Source: CAWBJP01 sp044867425
Lineage (GTDB): Bacteria; Actinomycetota; Acidimicrobiia; IMCC26256; BP-133
Length of the DNA: 64,000 nt
Assembly: GCA_044867425.1 (NCBI GenBank)
Contig: JBIOUX010000035.1
Span: 1 to 64,000, forward strand
Reading direction: 5' to 3'
The position numbers and the translations under genes were made by a program. The notes under the pieces are model-generated. The model saw nothing but the letters and a program-made list of their open reading frames with translations, was not told the origin of the DNA and made no database searches. Shown here piece by piece: positions 40,375-48,911 of this stretch. Position 1 is the first letter of the stretch. The number at the start of each line of letters is the position of its first letter.

Positions 40375-41433
40375 ATGCGGGAACGGACGGGCGAACGCGC
40401 AATCCGGGTGCTCGTCGGCGCGCTGTGCCTCCTGGCGGCCACGCTGGTGCCGCCGGCGGTGGGAGCGTCCACTGAGGCGAGGTCTGAGACCTGTCCGGGG
40501 CTGGAGGCCATCGTCCTGCCGTCCGGTGCGGTCACCTGCACCCATGGTCCGGACCCTCTGGATGGGCTGGTCGGGCACCAACCCCACGGGGCCGGCGACG
40601 CCGAGCACTCCGACGGCGACCTCCTCCCGACCGACCCCGACGGGAACGGGGCCCATGCGGCGGTCCCGGAAGGCATCCGCTGCTTCGGCGACGGCCGGGA
40701 CGGCAACCGGGTGCAGGCCCTCTACGCCGTCCCCTCCGACCGTCCGGACCGGTACGAGGACGTGGCCCCCCAGATCCGGCGCTGGGCGGCCCAGACCGAT
40801 TCGGTCTTCGCCTCCTCTGCCGCCCTCTACGGCGAGACCCGTCACATCCGCTTCGTGACCGACGACCGCTGCCGGCTGGCGGTCGAGCGGGTCGTGCTCT
40901 CCCCCGCCGCCGACGACAACTTCCGGGCCACCGTGCTGGAGCTGGCCGCCCAGGGCTACCACCGCCCCGACCGCCGGTACCTGGTGTGGATGGACTCCGA
41001 CGTCCTGTGCGGCATCGGCCAGCTCCACCGCGACGAGCGCAGCACCGGGAACCTCAACGACGGCACCGGCGCCGGCCTGGTGGCCCGGGTCGACACCCGC
41101 TGCTGGGGCCTCCTCGAGCTGATGGGGACCTCGGTGGAGGCCCACGAGCTGGTCCACACCCTGGGCGGTGTGAACCTGGGCGCCCCGCATGCCACCCCCC
41201 TGGGGCACTGCACCGACGACGGCGACATCATGTGCTACCAGGACGCCCCCATCACCAAGCTGGCCGACGTGTGCCCCCCGGAAGACGACGCCCTCCTCGA
41301 CTGCAACGGCGACGACTACTTCAACCCCACGCCCGTCGCCGGCAGCTACCTGGCCACCCACTGGAACGTGGCCAACAGCTCGTTCCTCTCTTCCGCCGAG
41401 GGCAGGCCGGGGCGACCCGTCAGCGCCGGCTGA
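40375..41433 (+). CDS. secreted metzincin-like zinc protease
   Basis: The 352-residue protein has a signal peptide (VLVGALCLLAATLVPPAVGA). The zinc motif is EAHELVHTLGGVN, then GHCTDDGDIMCYQD. HELVH gives two ligands, the His of GHC is a candidate third, and DIMCY looks like a metzincin Met-turn. Several cysteines are conserved with the convergent paralog at 41420-43570 (GIRCFGDG, RCWG, CNGDDYF). The two genes overlap by 14 bases at their 3' ends. The substrate is unknown, and it matches no named peptidase family that I can assign. Confidence 0.7.
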   Translation: MRERTGERAIRVLVGALCLLAATLVPPAVGASTEARSETCPGLEAIVLPSGAVTCTHGPDPLDGLVGHQPHGAGDAEHSDGDLLPTDPDGNGAHAAVPEGIRCFGDGRDGNRVQALYAVPSDRPDRYEDVAPQIRRWAAQTDSVFASSAALYGETRHIRFVTDDRCRLAVERVVLSPAADDNFRATVLELAAQGYHRPDRRYLVWMDSDVLCGIGQLHRDERSTGNLNDGTGAGLVARVDTRCWGLLELMGTSVEAHELVHTLGGVNLGAPHATPLGHCTDDGDIMCYQDAPITKLADVCPPEDDALLDCNGDDYFNPTPVAGSYLATHWNVANSSFLSSAEGRPGRPVSAG

Positions 41434-43570
41434 CGATCCCGAGGATCGGCCCGCGCAGCTGCCTCGTACCGAAGACCGAGCCGAGATCCGGAGCGTCCCC
41501 GAACGCCTGGACGTAACCGCCGGCATCGGTGGTCCAGTAGCCCCGGCCCGTCGGGCTCGAGGCGATGCCGGTGACCGTGCCTCCCCGGGGTCTCGGTGAG
41601 CCGAGGTTGGGGGCGTCGCCGAAGGCGGTCACGTTGCCGTCCCCGTCGACGAGCCAGTAGCCCCGCCCCGTCGGTGTCGCCGCGAAGCCGTAGATGGGCG
41701 CCTGAGGTGGAGCGGGAAGCGAGCCGAGTTCGGGTGCGTCGCCGAAGCCGTAGACCCGGCCGGCCTGGTTGGCCAGCCAGTATCCCCGGTTCGTCGGGGT
41801 CACCGCTAAGCCCACGGTGGCCGACCCACCCGACCGGTTCCCAGTGGTCAACCCGATGTCGGGCGCGTCCCCGAAGGGGAACACGCGCCCGGCGAAGTGC
41901 AGGAGGGCGTAACCATTGCCGCTGGGCGTCCCTGTCATGGCCGTGATCCCGTCCCCGTTCTTGAGGTCCTCGGGAAGGTTCTCGTCGTCCTCGGGCAGCG
42001 AACCGAGGTCGGGGACACCGACGGGGAAGACCTTGCCGCTCTCCCCCGCCAGCCAGTACCCCGAGCCATCGCCGGCGGGAGCCAACCCGACGATCTGCTG
42101 GTCGATCGGCGTGTCGGCCAACGACCCCTTGAAGGGGGCGTCGCCAAAGGCGAAGACGCCGCCGTCGGCACCGTAGAGCCAGAAGCCCCGGGCCTTGGGG
42201 TCATCGTCCAGGATGGCCACCCTGGCTTCGGCGGTCCGCAACACGCCGCCCATGGGGTTGAACAGCCGAAGCACCAGGCTCTCGTCCGGCTCGTCAGCGG
42301 CATCACCACTGATGGGGATGTCGACGGTCGCCGTCGTCTGACCCGGGGGGAAGGCGAGGATGCCCTCGGTGGCCACGAAATCGGCGCCGTCCTGGGCCGA
42401 GTCGCTGGCCGTCGTGTACCGGACGGAGACCCCCTCGGGGGCGGCGGCGCTGAGCGAGACCACCACCCGCGCCGGGTTGGTCCCCTCGTCGCCCTCAATG
42501 AAGGCGGTCCCCACCGTGTCGATCGCGGGGATTCCGTCGTCGTGGGCCAGGAAGGAGCTGTGGGCCGTGTTCCAGTGGCTGGCCAGGTAGGTGTCCGGCT
42601 GGGGCGACGGGTTGAAGTAGTCGTCGTCTCCGCAGTCCAGCAGGGCCTCGTTGTTGATGCCGCACACCTCGCGCATCTGCACGAGGTCGGCGTCCTTGTA
42701 GCACATGAGGTCGGCGTCATCGGTGCAGTGGCCGTTGGTGGATGCATTGGGAGCGGAGGCCTGGACCCCGCCCAGCGTGTGCACAAGCTCATGGGCTTCG
42801 GCGGAGTGGCCCGGGCGGCCCCAGCACTTGGCATCCACCCGCGCCACCTGACCGGGGACTCGGCCCCCGTTGTTGGAGTTGCCCGAGCTGGCACGGTCGT
42901 CGCCGTACTTCTCACCCAGTCCGCAGGTGATGTTCGAGTCCATCCACACGAGGTACTTCCGGTCCGGGCGCTTGAAGCCCCGGACGCCCAGCTCGGTCAC
43001 CGTGTTCTGGAACGTGTCGTCGGCCACGGGCGACATCACCAGGTTGGCGACCACGAGATCGCAGACCTTGTCGGTCACATACCGCACGTGGCGGATGACG
43101 CCGAACCGGGCGGCCGATTCGCTGACGACGGTTTCCACCTCGGCGGCCCACCGGCGGATGGAGGGCAGCACCTGGGCGTAGCGGTCGGGGTGGTCCGAGG
43201 GACGGGCGTAGATCAACTCCACCCGGTTGCCGTCGGTGCCGTCCCCGAAACAGCGGACCCCGCGGGTGACCGGGGCCGGCACCTCGGTGAAAGCCTCTGG
43301 CCGCTCGGAGATGGTGTCGCCCACCGGCTGTTGCAGCCCGCGGGCCAGTGCCAGCCGAGCCGGCAGCGGCGGTTCGGGGAGCGCCGGGTCGGAGCCATGG
43401 CTACAGGACACATAGCCCCCGGGGCGAATGATCTGCTGCTCACCGGGGCACAGATCGGCGGTCTTCCGGCCGGAGCCGTCCGCCGGCACGGGCTGAGCGA
43501 TCCAGGCTCCGGGAAGGACGATGACCCCCAGAAGCCACACCAGCCACGGACGCGAGACATGGAGCGACAT
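41420..43570 (-). CDS. secreted metzincin-like protease with Calx-beta and propeller-like repeats
   Basis: The protein has 716 residues from the ATG at 43570, preceded by GGGGGAGGA. Order: signal peptide (LVWLLGVIVLPGAWIAQPVP); protease domain (about residues 30-350) with EAHELVHTLGGVQ, GHCTDDADLMCYKD and CGDDDYFNPSP; a Calx-beta domain (about 350-460) with FIEGDEGTNPARVVVSLSAA and DEPDESLVLRLFNP; then about six repeats of a G-Y-W-L, G-x-V, FGDAP, LGS pattern (RGYWLVDGDGNVTAFGDAPN), probably a propeller. The extra modules are absent from the convergent paralog. They should bind ligands outside the cell. Confidence 0.75.
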   Translation of the reverse strand: MSLHVSRPWLVWLLGVIVLPGAWIAQPVPADGSGRKTADLCPGEQQIIRPGGYVSCSHGSDPALPEPPLPARLALARGLQQPVGDTISERPEAFTEVPAPVTRGVRCFGDGTDGNRVELIYARPSDHPDRYAQVLPSIRRWAAEVETVVSESAARFGVIRHVRYVTDKVCDLVVANLVMSPVADDTFQNTVTELGVRGFKRPDRKYLVWMDSNITCGLGEKYGDDRASSGNSNNGGRVPGQVARVDAKCWGRPGHSAEAHELVHTLGGVQASAPNASTNGHCTDDADLMCYKDADLVQMREVCGINNEALLDCGDDDYFNPSPQPDTYLASHWNTAHSSFLAHDDGIPAIDTVGTAFIEGDEGTNPARVVVSLSAAAPEGVSVRYTTASDSAQDGADFVATEGILAFPPGQTTATVDIPISGDAADEPDESLVLRLFNPMGGVLRTAEARVAILDDDPKARGFWLYGADGGVFAFGDAPFKGSLADTPIDQQIVGLAPAGDGSGYWLAGESGKVFPVGVPDLGSLPEDDENLPEDLKNGDGITAMTGTPSGNGYALLHFAGRVFPFGDAPDIGLTTGNRSGGSATVGLAVTPTNRGYWLANQAGRVYGFGDAPELGSLPAPPQAPIYGFAATPTGRGYWLVDGDGNVTAFGDAPNLGSPRPRGGTVTGIASSPTGRGYWTTDAGGYVQAFGDAPDLGSVFGTRQLRGPILGIVSRR

Positions 43571-43702
43571 GTCCTCCCCCTCTCGCCGTCTGTGGCCCGA
43601 GTCTACGATGACGACGGTCGTCCTCGCCGGGGAATAAGCCGAACTCGACGGCACGCCGGCGGTCGCTACCCTGGAGGTGACGCCTCGGAGGAGGTTCGGA
43701 GC

Positions 43703-45133
43703 ATGCACCCCAACTCTTTCCTCGCATTCACGATTCTCGCCGCCCCCGGCGGGGGCACCGGCGGCTTCGGCGGCGGCGGTGGAGGAGGCGGCGGCTTCGG
43801 GGGTGGCGGCGGCGGCGGATACGGCGGGGGCGGCGGCGGCTACGGCGGGGGCGGCTACGGGGGTGGCGGCTACGTCGGCGGCGTCGAGGTGTGGCTGCTC
43901 CTGGTGGCCATCGTGGCCTTCATCCTGATCTCGATGGTGGCCAGCTACATCCGCAACAGCCGGCTCTTCGCCAGCGAAGGGGTGGCGGCGCCCACCGGTT
44001 GGGGGCGCGTCCGCCCCATCTCCCGGCAGCGCCTGCGGGAGCGGGCCCGGGAGGTGGAACTGGCGGCCGAGGAAGCCCTCACCGACGACCCCGCCTTCGC
44101 TCCCGAAGCGGTCAAGGCGGGAGCCGCCCAGCTCCACCACGACATCGTGACCGCTTGGAACGCCGGCGACCGGGACGCCCTCGGCCGGCTCATCGGCCCC
44201 GACCTGCTGGTGGAGTGGTCCCGCCGGCTGGACGACTTCGACCGCATGGGCTGGCACAACACCACCGAGGCCCTGGGCGAGCCCCACATCGACTACGTGG
44301 GCCTGGTGAACCGGACCGAGGACGTCGAGGACCGCGTCACCGTCCGCATCGAGGTGCCGCTGCGGGACATCGTGCTCGACCGCCAGGGCCAGATGGTGAC
44401 CCGCAACGACGACGCCAACGCCGACGGGCGGGTCACGCTGGCGGAGTTCTGGACGCTGGGCAAGCGCGACGGGCGCTGGACCCTGGTGTCGATCGAGCAG
44501 GACGCCGAGGGCGCCTACCACCTCGACGACACCATCGTCGCCTCTCCCTGGGGTGACGACCGGCTCCGGGACGAGGCGGTGACCGAGCAGGCGGTGGCGT
44601 CGGCGGTGGCGGACGTCCAGATCCGCGAGATCGCCGATGTCGACTTCGAGGGCAGCGCCCGCACCGCCGCCCTGGACATGGCCAACATCGACGGCCGCTT
44701 CGCCCCCGACGTCCTGGAGGCGGCCGCCCGCCGAGCGCTGGCCTCATGGGCCGAGGCCGTCGACGGCGACGACACCGCCCTCGACACCATCGCCACCCCG
44801 GAGGCCGTGCAGGCCATGCTCTATCCCAACGATCCCTCGCGCCGGAACCGCCTCGTGGTGCGGGGCCCCAAGCTGCGCCGCCTGCGCATCGTCGAGGTCG
44901 ACGCCGGCGCCGACCCGCCGGCCATGGTCGTGGAAGCCGAGGTGGCCGGCCGCCGCTACATCGAGGACCGGAACACCGCCACGGTGGTGTGGGGACGCAA
45001 CGACACCGAAGCGGTCTTCTTCGAGAGCTGGCGGATGGTGCTCTCGGGACACGACGACACGCCCTGGCGCATCGCCGACCCCGACGCCCGGATCACGGCA
45101 CGGGAGCGCCCCAGATCGGGAACCAGCGGCTGA
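43703..45133 (+). CDS. membrane protein with Gly-rich N-terminus and two Tim44-like domains
   Basis: The protein has 476 residues from the ATG at 43703. The N-terminus has long Gly runs with Phe and Tyr (about residues 14-56), then a membrane helix (VEVWLLLVAIVAFILISMVA). Two Tim44-like domains follow: LHHDIVTAWNAGDRDALGRL to RWTLVSIEQDAEG, and ALDMANIDGRFAPD to FESWRMVLSGHDDTPWRIAD. Bacterial Tim44-domain proteins of this type are membrane-associated with poorly known roles. The last 41 bases overlap the convergent pspAB-like gene. Confidence 0.8.
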   Translation: MHPNSFLAFTILAAPGGGTGGFGGGGGGGGGFGGGGGGGYGGGGGGYGGGGYGGGGYVGGVEVWLLLVAIVAFILISMVASYIRNSRLFASEGVAAPTGWGRVRPISRQRLRERAREVELAAEEALTDDPAFAPEAVKAGAAQLHHDIVTAWNAGDRDALGRLIGPDLLVEWSRRLDDFDRMGWHNTTEALGEPHIDYVGLVNRTEDVEDRVTVRIEVPLRDIVLDRQGQMVTRNDDANADGRVTLAEFWTLGKRDGRWTLVSIEQDAEGAYHLDDTIVASPWGDDRLRDEAVTEQAVASAVADVQIREIADVDFEGSARTAALDMANIDGRFAPDVLEAAARRALASWAEAVDGDDTALDTIATPEAVQAMLYPNDPSRRNRLVVRGPKLRRLRIVEVDAGADPPAMVVEAEVAGRRYIEDRNTATVVWGRNDTEAVFFESWRMVLSGHDDTPWRIADPDARITARERPRSGTSG

Positions 45134-45665
45134 GCTCGGGCTCCACCGCCAGCTCCCCTTCCAGGACGGCGCGCATCTGCAGCTCGAGCTGGTTGTCGCG
45201 CTTCTCGGCGCCGGCGGGAGCGAAGGGGTAGAAGGTTCCCCGCTTGTAGAGGTAGACGAGGTGGGCGAGCTTGCCGCCCTCGTCGCGGAACGGGAACACA
45301 CTGGCCAGGAGCTGCGGGCCGAAGCCACGGTCGGTCAAGGTGGCGTTCACCATGTGGACGGCGGTGACCAGGTCCTCGACCTCGGCGTCGTGCAGCACCA
45401 CCCAGTGGTAGCCGTAGCTGTCGCCCGTCTGGGTGATCTCGGCGCCGGAGTCCCGGGCCGACAAGGCCAGCAGATCGGCGATCTCCGCCCGGGCGGATTC
45501 GAAGTCGCCGCCGGTGGCGGGCCGGAAGCAGACCGCCGCCGCCCCCGCCGGCCGCAGGTTGAGCGACGCCTCCAGGGCGATGGCCGCCCCGGGCACGGCG
45601 AAGAGGGCGTCGAGGTTGGCCGCCTTGGGCTTGGACCGGCCGAGCAGGGAATCGAGGAACTTCAC
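45093..45665 (-). CDS. pspAB: PspA-associated protein PspAB
   Basis: The 190-residue soluble protein has ANLDALFAVPGAAIALEASL, SYGYHWVVLHDAEVEDLVTA and SVFPFRDEGGKLAHLVYLYK, the pattern of the actinobacterial PspAB family. It is the last gene of pspA-pspAA-htpX-pspAB. Its ATG overlaps the htpX stop by 4 bases. It is linked to envelope-stress handling by gene order. The biochemical role is not established. Confidence 0.8.
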   Translation of the reverse strand: MKFLDSLLGRSKPKAANLDALFAVPGAAIALEASLNLRPAGAAAVCFRPATGGDFESARAEIADLLALSARDSGAEITQTGDSYGYHWVVLHDAEVEDLVTAVHMVNATLTDRGFGPQLLASVFPFRDEGGKLAHLVYLYKRGTFYPFAPAGAEKRDNQLELQMRAVLEGELAVEPELSRWFPIWGAPVP

Positions 45666-46576
45666 GCCGGGCGGCCCATGGCCCGTTCCAGCTCGGAGAG
45701 CTGGGCCAGGCGGCGTTCCAGGGATGGGTGGGTGGCGAACAAGGACGACAGCGAGAACCCCGGGGCCAGGGCGGGAGCGAAGAAGAAGGCGTTCAAGGGT
45801 TCGGCCGCCCGCAGGTCCCGGGTCGGGATCGACCCCATCTCGCCTGTCACCTTGACCAGGGCCGAGGCCAGGGTGGCGGGCGCACCCGTGACCACCGCCG
45901 CCCCCCGGTCGGCGGACAGCTCCCGGTAGCGGGACAGCATCCGGGTGAGGAAGAAGGCCACCACGTAGGTGCAGGCCGACACCAGGAGGACGAGGACGAA
46001 CGACAGGCCGCCGCGGCTGTCGTCGTCATCGTCCCCCGAGTTCAGGATGCCCAGCTCGAGGGCGAAGCGGGACATCAGCCCGGCGAGCATCCCCGCCGCC
46101 GAGGCGATGGTCATGACGGCGACGTCCCGGTGGGCGACATGGGACAGCTCATGGGCCAGGACGGCCTCCAGCTCGGGCGGGTCCAGGCGCCGCATCAGCC
46201 CGGTGGTGGCGCAGATCACGGCCGCCTTCGGGCTGCGGCCGGTGGCGAAGGCGTTGGGCAGGTCCGACTCGGCGATGGCCACCTTCGGTTTGGGCAGGTC
46301 GGCCAGGGCGCACAGCCGGTCCACGATGCCGTGGAGCTCGGAAGCCTCGTCGGGTTCCACGACCCGCGCCCCCATGGAGAACAGGGCCAGGCGGTCGGAG
46401 CACCAGTACTGGAAGAACAACATCCCGGCGGCCACGAGGACCACGAGGATGGCCGGAGCGCCGGTCGAGATCAGAAAGGCGACCAGGGCGACGTAGATGA
46501 CGCCCAGGAGGAACATGACCGTCACCATGCGGACGCCCAGACCGGTGTCCCGGGGATACCTCCGGGACACCGTCAC
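45662..46576 (-). CDS. htpX: HtpX-type membrane metalloprotease (M48)
   Basis: The protein has 304 residues from the GTG at 46576, four bases after the pspAA stop; the longer frame overlaps pspAA. It has two N-terminal membrane helices (VMFLLGVIYVALVAFLISTG and AILVVLVAAGMLFFQYWCSD). The zinc motif LAHELSHVAHRDV is followed by further membrane segments (FVLVLLVSACTYVVAFFLTR) and ELSADRGAAVVTG, which supplies the third ligand Glu. It degrades damaged membrane proteins in envelope stress, consistent with its place in the psp operon. Confidence 0.9.
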   Translation of the reverse strand: MTVSRRYPRDTGLGVRMVTVMFLLGVIYVALVAFLISTGAPAILVVLVAAGMLFFQYWCSDRLALFSMGARVVEPDEASELHGIVDRLCALADLPKPKVAIAESDLPNAFATGRSPKAAVICATTGLMRRLDPPELEAVLAHELSHVAHRDVAVMTIASAAGMLAGLMSRFALELGILNSGDDDDDSRGGLSFVLVLLVSACTYVVAFFLTRMLSRYRELSADRGAAVVTGAPATLASALVKVTGEMGSIPTRDLRAAEPLNAFFFAPALAPGFSLSSLFATHPSLERRLAQLSELERAMGRPA

Positions 46577-46580
46577 CGGA

Positions 46581-46865
46581 TCACCCGGGGAGGAACCCCT
46601 CGTCGTCTCCCTCGAGGAGCTGGCGCACCTCCCCGAGGGTCGAGTCAGGGCCGGGGAGGAACAGCTCGGAGGGCCCGAGGTGGTCGTCGGCGACGGGGGT
46701 TCCCAGCTCCCGCACCCGGGCCAGCAGGGCATCCAGGGAGGCCCGGAAGCTGGCCTCGTCGCCCGAGTCGACCGCCACCACCAGCTTCTCGTCGAGCTCG
46801 TTCAGCTCGTCGAGGGCGCCGTCGGGCACCTCCAGCTGGCCCTCCTCCAGGATGCGCAGGATCAC
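46581..46865 (-). CDS. pspAA: PspA-associated protein PspAA
   Basis: The 94-residue protein begins MILRILEEGQLEVPDGALDE and continues LNELDEKLVVAVDSGDEASF and ELGTPVADDHLGPSELFLPG, closely following the PspAA pattern. Its ATG overlaps the pspA stop by 4 bases. It is expected to act with PspA, by known gene order in actinobacteria. Confidence 0.87.
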   Translation of the reverse strand: MILRILEEGQLEVPDGALDELNELDEKLVVAVDSGDEASFRASLDALLARVRELGTPVADDHLGPSELFLPGPDSTLGEVRQLLEGDDEGFLPG

Positions 46866-47605
46866 CGCTCCTCCTTCCCGCCTTCGATGGCCTTGGGCGG
46901 GGCACCCTGCCCCAGCTCCGCCTTCAAACGTGCCAGGTCGGAGTCAACCGCCGCTCCCGCCGACAGCTTGGTCAGCTCGGCTTGGATATCTCCGCCCGGT
47001 TCGGCGGTCACGTCCTCGAGGGCGCCGGAGGCGATGAGCTCGTCGACGGCACCGGCCCGGGCCTGGAGCTGAGCCGTCTTGTCCTCGGCCCGCTGGATGG
47101 CCAGCCCCACGTCGCCCATCTCCTCGGAGATGCCCGAGACCGCCTCGCCGATCTTGGAGGTGGCCTCGGCGGCCGTGTAGGTCGCCTTGATGGTCTCCTT
47201 CTTGGTGCGGAACGCCTCCACCTTGCCCTGGAGCCGCTGGAGGGCGGTGGTGAGCTTGGCCTCCTCGGCGGCCAGCTGGTCATGCTGGACCTTGAGCCCC
47301 TCGATCTGGGTGCCGATCCCCGCCTTGCGGGACAGGGCCTCCGTGGCCAGGTCCTCCTTGCCGGCGGCGAGCGCCTGTCTGGCCTGGCCCTCGAGCTTGG
47401 CCGCCGCGCTCTGCAGCTGGGTGGCCTGCAGCTCGATGCGCTTGCGGGAGGTGGCCACGTCGGCCAGGCCCCGGCGCACCTGCTGGACCATCTCCAGCTG
47501 GCGCTCGTAGCTGTAGTCCAGCGTCTCTCTCGGGTCCTCGGCCTTGTCGAGGATCTTGGACGTCTTGGCTTTCATGATGTCGGAGAACCGCTTCATCAGT
47601 CCCAT
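46862..47605 (-). CDS. pspA: phage-shock protein A / IM30-type membrane-repair protein
   Basis: The 247-residue protein is almost entirely coiled coil. It starts MGLMKRFSDIMKAKTSKILD, followed by EDPRETLDYSYERQLEMVQQ, a hallmark of PspA/IM30. Long heptad stretches run to about residue 185 (EAKLTTALQRLQGKVEAFRT), followed by an acidic tail. It forms oligomers on the inner face of the membrane and stabilises it under stress. It heads the four-gene psp operon. The TPM-domain gene lies 53 bases upstream on the same strand. Confidence 0.92.
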   Translation of the reverse strand: MGLMKRFSDIMKAKTSKILDKAEDPRETLDYSYERQLEMVQQVRRGLADVATSRKRIELQATQLQSAAAKLEGQARQALAAGKEDLATEALSRKAGIGTQIEGLKVQHDQLAAEEAKLTTALQRLQGKVEAFRTKKETIKATYTAAEATSKIGEAVSGISEEMGDVGLAIQRAEDKTAQLQARAGAVDELIASGALEDVTAEPGGDIQAELTKLSAGAAVDSDLARLKAELGQGAPPKAIEGGKEER

Positions 47606-47658
47606 GGTCCCTGACCTTAGATCGCTCGGGGGCGTGGTGGTGCCCGGGGTGGTTCCGC

Positions 47659-48810
47659 CTACCAGCTGCCGCTCGCTCCCCGACCCGAGGAGCGTCCGCC
47701 TCCCGACGGCCCGGACCGGTCCCGGCCGGAGCGGGAGGAGGAGCGGGAGCCTGAGGACGGGCGTCGCTTCTTCGGGGTCGACACCTCGCGTTCGTCGTGG
47801 TACTCGCAGTGCTCGCAGTCCTCGATGACCCGGTCGACGCCGCCGTGGTCATAGGTGGCGGCGGTGACCGTCTGTCGCGAAGTCCGCATCGTCTTGAAAC
47901 TGCACTTCGGGCAGGCCTTGTAGCTGGAGAAGAGCTTGCCGTGACGCTCGATCCGGTGGGCCCCGCACGAGGTGCACTCGTAGACGTCGTACTCCACCGA
48001 GTCCAGCTCCTCTTCGAGGTTCTGCCCTTCGCCGAGGAGCGGCCGCTCCGCCTCCCGGCCCTTGATGCGCTTCATCTCCCGGTTGCACTCGGCGCACCGG
48101 CGGGGCTTGATCCGCTGCCAGGTCACGAACCCACCGGCGCCGAAGAGGGCGGCCCCGCCCCCGCCGAGGGCGTACCAGACGGCGCTGGGGATCCCCCCGC
48201 CGGTCTCCTCGCCGGCAGGCCCGTCTGCGCCCCCCAGGACGCCTACGAGCCGCTCGGCGAGGCCACCGCCGGAGGGACTGAGGGCGGCGTCTCCGCCGCC
48301 GGCCGAGCCATCTCCCAGCGCCCGGAAGCGGGCGGTGATCTCGCGTGCGCCGGTCAGGATGCCGTCGCCGTAACGGCTCTCCCGGAAGGAGGACAGCATG
48401 GCGTCGATGACCTGCTGGGCTTCGTCGACGTAGCTGTCGGCGAACCCGTCGCCGATGACCACCCGGGCTTGGCGGTCGTCCACGGCCACCAGGAGGAGCA
48501 CCCCGTCGTCGATGCCGGCGTCACCGATGCCGAAGTGGTTGAACAGGTCGGTGGCGAAGTCCTCGATCGTCGCTCCGGGGTCGTAGTCGTCCACCGAGGA
48601 GATGGCCACGGCCACCGCGTCGACGGCCGTCTCGGCCTCCAGGGCCTGGAACAGGCGGACGATCTCGGCCTCGGTCGGGTCGTCGATGACCCCGGCGATG
48701 TCGTAGACCCAGCTGTTGGTGTTCTCGGGGTACTCGGCGGCGCCGGCGGCGGGGGCGAGGACGAGGGTGAGGCCGGCGGCCACGAGCAGCGCTCGGACGG
48801 CGGACATCAT
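47659..48810 (-). CDS. TPM-domain membrane protein with zinc ribbon and Ser/Gly-rich tail
   Basis: The protein has 383 residues from the ATG at 48810, preceded by GGAGGTGAGCCC. Order: signal peptide; TPM (TLP18.3/Psb32/MOLO-1) domain at about 30-155, with NSWVYDIAGVIDDPTEAEIV and GIDDGVLLLVAVDDRQARVV; membrane helix (AVWYALGGGGAALFGAGGFV); then CAEC, CTSC and CPKC with a later CEHC, a multi-Cys zinc-ribbon region. The tail is rich in Ser, Arg and Gly and ends GASGSW. TPM proteins work in membrane-protein quality control, which fits the following psp operon. Confidence 0.82.
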   Translation of the reverse strand: MMSAVRALLVAAGLTLVLAPAAGAAEYPENTNSWVYDIAGVIDDPTEAEIVRLFQALEAETAVDAVAVAISSVDDYDPGATIEDFATDLFNHFGIGDAGIDDGVLLLVAVDDRQARVVIGDGFADSYVDEAQQVIDAMLSSFRESRYGDGILTGAREITARFRALGDGSAGGGDAALSPSGGGLAERLVGVLGGADGPAGEETGGGIPSAVWYALGGGGAALFGAGGFVTWQRIKPRRCAECNREMKRIKGREAERPLLGEGQNLEEELDSVEYDVYECTSCGAHRIERHGKLFSSYKACPKCSFKTMRTSRQTVTAATYDHGGVDRVIEDCEHCEYHDEREVSTPKKRRPSSGSRSSSRSGRDRSGPSGGGRSSGRGASGSW

Positions 48811-48911
48811 GGGCTCACCTCCGGCACGAAGGACCACAAGCTAGCGGCCGGGCGGCTGAATTTCCGGTGAAATTCCTTCGTTCCGTTCCCGGCAGAAAAA
48901 CCCCGCGCCCG

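Noticed and set aside
41897..43702. Rightward frame upstream of the Tim44-like gene, over the protease gene
   Set aside because: Antisense to a complete secreted protease with clear motifs. The real start is the ATG at 43703 after a purine-rich ribosome site.
43740..43880. GGC-rich tract as a possible microsatellite or CRISPR-like repeat
   Set aside because: It encodes the Gly-Phe/Tyr N-terminus of the Tim44-domain protein in frame and has no regular spacers. No CRISPR array was seen anywhere.
48858..48875. GAATTTC-CGGT-GAAATTC hairpin between menD and the TPM gene as a specific operator
   Set aside because: Too short and isolated to assign. It could equally be part of a terminator or chance.
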